Shown piece after piece: positions 59,425 to 64,000 of a stretch of 64,000 bases of DNA (its first letter is position 1; each line of letters begins with the position of its first letter). This DNA is from Fibrobacter sp. (GTDB lineage Bacteria; Fibrobacterota; Fibrobacteria; Fibrobacterales; Fibrobacteraceae), in contig JAFZOV010000046.1 of NCBI GenBank assembly GCA_017550445.1, forward strand, positions 35,040 to 99,039, read 5' to 3'. The position numbers were made by a program, and so were the translations under genes. The notes below the pieces were generated by a model. That model did no database searches, was not told the origin of the DNA, and saw only the letters and a list, made by a program, of their open reading frames with translations.

Positions 59425-60663
59425 TTACGTCATTCCGGCCCGTGAGCCGGAATCTAGATGGCGGATCACGTCCGCCATGACGGTAGCGGCAGTTTGAAGC
59501 TGTTCGCGCGTGTGCGTTGCCATTAGGCTTGCACGGAGGCGGGCTTGTCCCTTGGCGACTGTCGGATAGCGAATCGCAGGAATGAGTATTCCCGCATCCT
59601 GGAGTGCAGCCGAAATTTCAAGCGCACGGGCTTCGTCACCGATGACTATTGGAACAATCGCCGAAGGAGACAGTTCTACGTTCACGCCTTCGCTTTGCAA
59701 GGCTTCGCAGAAAAATTTCACGTTATCGCGCAAGTTCTGCACGCGTTCAGGGTGTGCATCGATGTAGCGCAAGTTATTACAGGCGGCAGCGGCAACAGCA
59801 GGGGCCATCGCCGTCGTAAAGATAAAGCTGCGGGCCTTGTTGCGGAGAAAATCAATCAGCTGCTGCTTACCCGCCACGAAGCCGCCCTCGGCGGCGACGG
59901 CTTTGCTCAAAGTCCCGACAGTAACATCGGCGTGAGCACAGCCGTAGTGTTCGGCAAGTCCGCGCCCGGTCTTGCCGAGCACGCCCGTGGCATGCGCCTC
60001 GTCGATCATCAAGAGACACTCGCTTTCGCGTGCAATCCGCAGAAGCTCCGGCAAATTCGCGAGGTCGCCATCCATGCTGAAAACTGCGTCGGTCACAATG
60101 AGTTTGCGAGGGACCGGCAACGTGGGCTCATACGCACGAGACTTTTCCGCTTCTTGAATCACGCGTTCCAAATCCGCCATATCGTTATGCTTGTAAACAA
60201 GGCATTTGGCTCGCGACAACCTGATTCCGTCAATAATGCTCGCGTGATTCAATTCATCGCTAAAGATAAAGTCGTTCTTGCCACACAATGCCGAAATCGT
60301 ACCGACATTCGCCATGTAGCCCGTATTGAACGTGATAGCGGATTCTTCGCATTTGAATTTCGCAATAAATTCTTCCAGTTCCTGATGCGGAGACTTGTTA
60401 CCCGTAGTAAGGCGGGCTCCCCCGCTCCCTGTCCCCCACTCCAAAACCGCCTGGGCCATCGCCTGCTTGAGTTCGTCGACATTCGCCAAGTCCAGGTAAG
60501 AATTGGAAGCCAGCAGAATCTGTTCCTGCGAATTGTCGTCGGGCATGCGGATTTTCACGCACGACGATTCCGGCGTTTCCATCAAACGCATGGTGCGGTA
60601 AGTGTTATTCGCCCGCGCCGTTTCCAAAGCGTCTTTCGTAAAAATGTCAAGAATGCGACTCAT
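59425..60663 (-). CDS. bioF: 8-amino-7-oxononanoate synthase (BioF), 412 aa
   Basis: BioF condenses pimeloyl-CoA with alanine using PLP. The PLP lysine is in DVTVGTLSKAVAAEGGFVAG; SNSYLDLAN, GTGSGGARLTTG and MIDEAHATGVLGKTGRGL are family motifs. Its start overlaps the bioW stop (ATGA). The last residues, HLDSGSRAGMT plus the stop codon, are encoded by a dispersed family D repeat (59429-59457), so the natural C-terminus was probably replaced. Confidence 0.95.
   Translation of the reverse strand: MSRILDIFTKDALETARANNTYRTMRLMETPESSCVKIRMPDDNSQEQILLASNSYLDLANVDELKQAMAQAVLEWGTGSGGARLTTGNKSPHQELEEFIAKFKCEESAITFNTGYMANVGTISALCGKNDFIFSDELNHASIIDGIRLSRAKCLVYKHNDMADLERVIQEAEKSRAYEPTLPVPRKLIVTDAVFSMDGDLANLPELLRIARESECLLMIDEAHATGVLGKTGRGLAEHYGCAHADVTVGTLSKAVAAEGGFVAGKQQLIDFLRNKARSFIFTTAMAPAVAAAACNNLRYIDAHPERVQNLRDNVKFFCEALQSEGVNVELSPSAIVPIVIGDEARALEISAALQDAGILIPAIRYPTVAKGQARLRASLMATHTREQLQTAATVMADVIRHLDSGSRAGMT
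59429..59457. repeat. family D repeat encoding the BioF C-terminus
   Basis: CGTCATTCCGGC-CCGTGA-GCCGGAATCTAG, a palindromic GTCATTCCGGC-type element whose arms pair. It encodes the last residues of BioF; the stop codon lies just after it. Confidence 0.8.
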
Positions 60664-61451
60664 GCCCCGACATCCACCAAAATTTTCTTCTTCTGCAAGT
60701 ACTCAATACATTCTTCGGCACTTGCCTTGCGCGAATCAAACAGGAAAATGCGGCCTCCGTTTTCGTCGCCCATTTCCTTCATCTTCATGATGCGCACATA
60801 GCCGAGTTCCTTGCTCGCGACATAGCCCGTCACATAATTCGGGTCATCGCTCACACAAAATTCCGCAACCATTCCGGGGGCATTCGCCACCTTGGTTGCC
60901 AGCACAATCGCTTCGTTAAAATGATTCTTGCAGCCATCCACTTCGCTCGAATGAAGCGCGTCCATATAAGTCGCGCGCACGCCGCGTTCGTGGTCAGGTT
61001 CCAGGCGCTCACCCGTCGCGATATCGTACAGCATCGCCCCACGCATCGGGAAAGTCTCGCGCAGGAGTTCCGGAAGTTTTTGGGCAAAATCTTTGATGAG
61101 GACTTCGTATTCGTCATTGCGAGCTTCGCGAAACAATCCGTCACTTACAGTTTTATTTATGAGTCCAAACGCCTTCTCTAGCCCTTCCTGCCAGCTTTCC
61201 ACATCTACACGCGTCACCGGCAAGGCCTTTAAAATCTGAATATCGCTTTCGTGAACCTTCTCGATTTTCACATTGATAAAATCCGGGTCGCCCTTGGAAT
61301 GCGTCATGGCCCGGCGCACCATCGCCGTACAAACAGCCTCAACAGAATCCCTATTTACAATGCGTTCTGCGCCGGAAATATGCTGTTCGTGTTTCTGTTC
61401 GCCCTCGCCCACTTGCTGCGAGGCACGCATTTTCAAGCTGTAATAATCCAT
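60660..61451 (-). CDS. bioW: 6-carboxyhexanoate-CoA ligase (BioW), 263 aa
   Basis: BioW activates free pimelate to pimeloyl-CoA, bypassing BioC/BioH. Motifs shared with the Bacillus protein are YSLKMRASQQ, HISGAERI, VRRAMTHSKGDPDFI, MRGAMLYDIATGERLEPDHERGV (interrupted here only by line length) and AEFCVSDDPNYVTGYVASKELGY. Residues 105-114 (GLFREARNDE) come from a family A repeat translated in frame and have no counterpart in the Bacillus sequence I recall. The start is 1 nt after the bioA stop. Confidence 0.95.
   Translation of the reverse strand: MDYYSLKMRASQQVGEGEQKHEQHISGAERIVNRDSVEAVCTAMVRRAMTHSKGDPDFINVKIEKVHESDIQILKALPVTRVDVESWQEGLEKAFGLINKTVSDGLFREARNDEYEVLIKDFAQKLPELLRETFPMRGAMLYDIATGERLEPDHERGVRATYMDALHSSEVDGCKNHFNEAIVLATKVANAPGMVAEFCVSDDPNYVTGYVASKELGYVRIMKMKEMGDENGGRIFLFDSRKASAEECIEYLQKKKILVDVGA
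61112..61139. repeat. family A repeat inside bioW
   Basis: GGATTGTTTCGCGAAGCT then CGCAATGACG, in frame, encoding GLFREARND. The ends match the intergenic copies. Confidence 0.8.
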
Positions 61452-61452
61452 A

Positions 61453-62763
61453 TCACTCGTGAAATTCGTCTTCGCCTTCTACGATAGGCGCGGGTTCACA
61501 TTCGCCAATCATCTTGATGGCTTCGCAGATGCGGTCGATTTCAGAATCAGTCGTAATGAACGGAGGCATCGTGTAAACATAATTGCAGAAAGGCCTGAGC
61601 CACACGCCAGTTTCGCGAATCACTTTCAAAATGTCCTCGGCACTCGGCTTTGCCTTGAGTTCTAAGACGCCAATTGCACCCAATACGCGCACGTCCGCCG
61701 CATTTTCAAGCGAACGTAGCGGTTCCAAGTTGGCACAGAGGCGGCCTTCGATTCGAGCAACGCTCGTTTCATAATCGCGACTTTCGAACAGCGAAAGCGA
61801 AGCAATTCCCGCAGCACAAGCCAGCGGGTTCGCCATGTAGGTGGGACCATGCATGAATGCAGGAATTTTGCTGTTCGTAATCGTTTCGGCGACCTTCTCG
61901 GACGCAACACAGGCCGCCATCGTAATGCTTCCGCCCGTGAGCGCCTTGCCAATGCACATGATGTCCGGCGTTATCCCCGCATGCATCATCGCAAATCGCG
62001 GCCCCGTTCGATAAAAGCCCGAAGCAATTTCGTCCAAAATAAGCAAGATACCGTAACGGTCGCAAAGTTCGCGGAGTGATTTCAGGTAACCCGCATTGTA
62101 AAGCCACATGCCGTTTCCGCCCTGAAACACGGGTTCGCAAATCACGGCAGCGATTTCACCCTTATGTTCTTCGACAACGCGTTCCATCGAAGCGAAATCT
62201 GTCGGATTCCACGCCTCGTCATAGCGGCAGTTCGGACGTTCCGCAAAATAATGATGCGGCATGATTCCGCGGAAAAGCGTATGCATTCCATCTGGATCGC
62301 TAAGCGCCATCGCGCCTGCGGTATCGCCGTGATAGCCGCCCTTCAACGCAACCAACTTACAACGCTCCGGATGTCCAAGGGAATACTGGTACTGCACCGC
62401 CATCTTGGCACTGCATTCCACGGCAATGCTACCCGAATCCGCAAAGAAAATCTTATTCAATCCTTCGGGCAAAAAATTCACCAGCTTTTCGCCCAACTCA
62501 ATTGCGGGTTCGTGCGTAAAACCGCCGAACATCACGTGGCACATTTTTTCACTTTGTTTTTGAATCGCTTCGACGATTTCAGGGGCATTATGCCCGTGCG
62601 CCATGCACCACCAGCTAGACACGGCATCAATCAATTTCAGACCATCGGCCGTTTCAATCGTTGTTCCGTGAGCTGTTTTGGCGAGAAATCTTGCGGGAGT
62701 ATTTTTCAGCGCCGCATACGGATGCCACAAATGTGCGCTATCAAAATCTAAAAGGGGTTTCAT
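61453..62763 (-). CDS. bioA: adenosylmethionine-8-amino-7-oxononanoate aminotransferase (BioA)
   Basis: BioA converts the BioF product to 7,8-diaminopelargonate using S-adenosylmethionine as amino donor. WHPYAALKNTPARF, SSWWCMAHGHNAPEI, GSIAVECSAKMAVQY, LILDEIASGFYRTGPRF and the PLP-lysine motif MCIGKALTGGSITMA are visible. Length 436 is normal. It overlaps the DUF4405 gene by 4 nt (ATGA). Confidence 0.95.
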   Translation of the reverse strand: MKPLLDFDSAHLWHPYAALKNTPARFLAKTAHGTTIETADGLKLIDAVSSWWCMAHGHNAPEIVEAIQKQSEKMCHVMFGGFTHEPAIELGEKLVNFLPEGLNKIFFADSGSIAVECSAKMAVQYQYSLGHPERCKLVALKGGYHGDTAGAMALSDPDGMHTLFRGIMPHHYFAERPNCRYDEAWNPTDFASMERVVEEHKGEIAAVICEPVFQGGNGMWLYNAGYLKSLRELCDRYGILLILDEIASGFYRTGPRFAMMHAGITPDIMCIGKALTGGSITMAACVASEKVAETITNSKIPAFMHGPTYMANPLACAAGIASLSLFESRDYETSVARIEGRLCANLEPLRSLENAADVRVLGAIGVLELKAKPSAEDILKVIRETGVWLRPFCNYVYTMPPFITTDSEIDRICEAIKMIGECEPAPIVEGEDEFHE

Positions 62764-63395
62764 TTGCGGCCAAATATAGAAATTGCCATCGCGAACAGCA
62801 CGACGATGGCGATATAGTCCGCAAAAAAGAGGGCGTAGCCGCGTTCCGCATCAAAGAAAAAGAAGGGCTGCTGCAGGAACATGTATTTCCAAAGCCCGCG
62901 AATCGCGAAGGCGTAAATTCCGTAGCCCGCCACAAGAGCGACAACCACGCGAGTTGCAATAAGTGCAGCCTTTGACTTGAATGCGCCCACAAGTCCCAAG
63001 CGGTTTGCAATCAAGCTCACGTGCAGCCCAATGTGCAATGCGATAAATACAAAATACCAGTGCGAAGCGAGCAAGTGAGTCGTCCGGGCAAAGCTCGCTC
63101 CCGATTCAATCCCGAGAAAAGCGAACACGTGATTCGAGAGCATCACGCCGCTGATTGCGAGAAACACCGCACAAATTAACATTCCGCAATTCACGACCAT
63201 CTGCACGATGCGATACGGATTGTACCGCCCGCAAAATATCGCCTTGAACCAGCGCCGATTCGCGTACACATGCACAGCCCACACGACAATCAGCAACACG
63301 CCGATAATCTCGTGCGCAGGAGCCCACGGGAAGAACATGTTCCCTCCCATCAGCGAGAGCGAAAGGATTGTCAGCGGAATTTCAAGACGCATCAT
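62760..63395 (-). CDS. DUF4405 cytochrome b-like membrane protein, about 211 aa
   Basis: Five or six transmembrane helices are predicted. Histidines that could bind haem are at VVWAVHVYANRRW, TTHLLASHWYFVFIALHIGLH. The start is set at an ATG preceded by GCGGGA (63395; 63392 also possible); the longest frame (63419) overlaps the flavodoxin gene more. DUF4405 proteins are often encoded next to a secreted flavodoxin, as here, suggesting electron transfer across the membrane. It is in the transcript that continues into bioA; a link of this electron-transfer pair to the biotin genes is not established. Confidence 0.85.
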   Translation of the reverse strand: MMRLEIPLTILSLSLMGGNMFFPWAPAHEIIGVLLIVVWAVHVYANRRWFKAIFCGRYNPYRIVQMVVNCGMLICAVFLAISGVMLSNHVFAFLGIESGASFARTTHLLASHWYFVFIALHIGLHVSLIANRLGLVGAFKSKAALIATRVVVALVAGYGIYAFAIRGLWKYMFLQQPFFFFDAERGYALFFADYIAIVVLFAMAISIFGRK

Positions 63396-63406
63396 TTTCC
63401 CGCAAG

Positions 63407-63967
63407 CTATTTCACCCACTTATCCACTTCTTTCTGGGCCTTTTCGCGTTCGTTCTGCGCGACATGACCGTAAATGGCGAGACCCGCCGTCACATTCGCT
63501 CCCGTCACCTTCTTGAGTCGCTGCACGCCAGAAAGGCCGCTGCCCTCATGCGTCACGAACGGATGAATCGTCTTTCCCTTCAAATTGTACTTCTCGAGGA
63601 ACGTGAACATCGGCATGGGCATTTCGCCCCACCACACCGGATAACCGATGTAAATCTCATCAAAATCCTCGGGGTTCACGCTCACCGGTTTGATCGCCGG
63701 ACGTGCATCCTGGGCGAGTTCCTTTTTCGCCACGTTGATGCAGTCATCATACTTCTTCGGGTATTCCTTGGCAGGTTCCACATGCAAGAGCGTGCCACCC
63801 GTCTTTTTCGCAATCATCTCGGCAACGATTTCGGTGTTGCCCTTGGTGATTTCGCCCACGCCGTAGTTTTCGTCGGCACGAGAATAGTACGCGACCAAGA
63901 TTTTCTTTTCAGCAGCCATAGAGACTCCCATGAGAATAGTTAAAAGAATGAGGATAAATTTTTTCAT
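63407..63967 (-). CDS. exported flavodoxin-like protein, 186 aa
   Basis: A signal peptide (MKKFILILLTILMGVSMAA) is followed by a flavodoxin fold (Flavodoxin_4 type): KILVAYYSRADENYGVG with the FMN phosphate loop, YIGYPVWWGEMPMPMFTFLE and IHPFVTHEGSGLSGVQRL. It is therefore a periplasmic electron carrier rather than a cytoplasmic one. It is the first gene of the window's biotin-region transcript, with AGAGGG before the ATG. Confidence 0.9.
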   Translation of the reverse strand: MKKFILILLTILMGVSMAAEKKILVAYYSRADENYGVGEITKGNTEIVAEMIAKKTGGTLLHVEPAKEYPKKYDDCINVAKKELAQDARPAIKPVSVNPEDFDEIYIGYPVWWGEMPMPMFTFLEKYNLKGKTIHPFVTHEGSGLSGVQRLKKVTGANVTAGLAIYGHVAQNEREKAQKEVDKWVK

Positions 63968-63984
63968 ACGGGCCCTCTGTTACA

Positions 63985-63990
63985 ATTATA
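63985..63990 (-). promoter_or_regulatory. -10 box (TATAAT) before the flavodoxin gene
   Basis: TATAAT on the minus strand, 17 nt before the start codon. The -35 region lies at or beyond the window edge, so this is only half a promoter. Confidence 0.4.
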
Positions 63991-64000
63991 ATATACATTA

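Overview
The window looks like a chromosomal segment of a Fibrobacter-type bacterium (phylum Fibrobacterota). The main reasons are three lipoproteins with the Fibrobacter major paralogous (FISUMP/TIGR02145) domain and Ser/Asp/Glu-rich linkers, many lipobox signal peptides of a diderm, a BioW-type biotin route, and several families of short dispersed repeats. The genus is inferred from these features, not from a database search. No rRNA, tRNA or CRISPR array was seen.

Layout. 1-4.2 kb: FISUMP lipoproteins and a LolB/DUF4292-like lipoprotein. 4.3-12.2 kb: TPR lipoprotein, PASTA protein, Crp/Fnr regulator, purA, moxR, a small lipoprotein, an exported protein, TfoX-like and GNAT proteins. 12.2-20.9 kb: overlapping recC-recB-recD. 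20.9-23.1 kb: WYL regulator with dGTPase. 23.2-35.8 kb: accessory block with a DUF2779 protein, unknown AT-rich genes, a six-gene operon containing a catalytically incomplete DnaE fragment and ending in a SLOG/DprA-like protein, a DUF4143 ATPase, a phosphoesterase, a Fic protein and a zinc-ribbon protein. 35.9-49.4 kb: TonB energy-transduction operon (DUF3450, TtpC-like ExbB, ExbB, ExbD, TonB, TPR), a TonB-dependent receptor with a partner lipoprotein, a secreted caspase with surface repeats, an anti-sigma factor and an ECF sigma factor. 49.4-58.7 kb: FKBP, a small highly expressed-looking gene, folD, a SIR2-like protein, a LysR regulator divergent from metE, small exported proteins and an EamA transporter. 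58.7-64 kb: flavodoxin, DUF4405, bioA, bioW, bioF, bioD.

The best candidates for undescribed biology are these. (1) Three copies of one bipartite promoter (GTGACACTTT-N12-GTGTTACAAT and close variants) stand before the ECF sigma operon, the TonB receptor operon and the Ton motor operon. This implies one sigma/anti-sigma switch controls a secreted caspase, a receptor and its energy source. (2) Four copies of a 21-bp dyad (ATGCGnCA-N5-TGnCGCAT), each followed 8 nt later by TATNTT, precede four accessory units, suggesting a shared regulator. (3) One of these units is an operon with a stand-alone DnaE fingers-region protein that lacks the polymerase active site. (4) Short palindromic repeats lie at nearly every junction of the Ton operon and are also translated in frame inside BioW, the BioF tail, the anti-sigma factor and the TonB receptor, much like the palindromic elements known from Rickettsia proteins.
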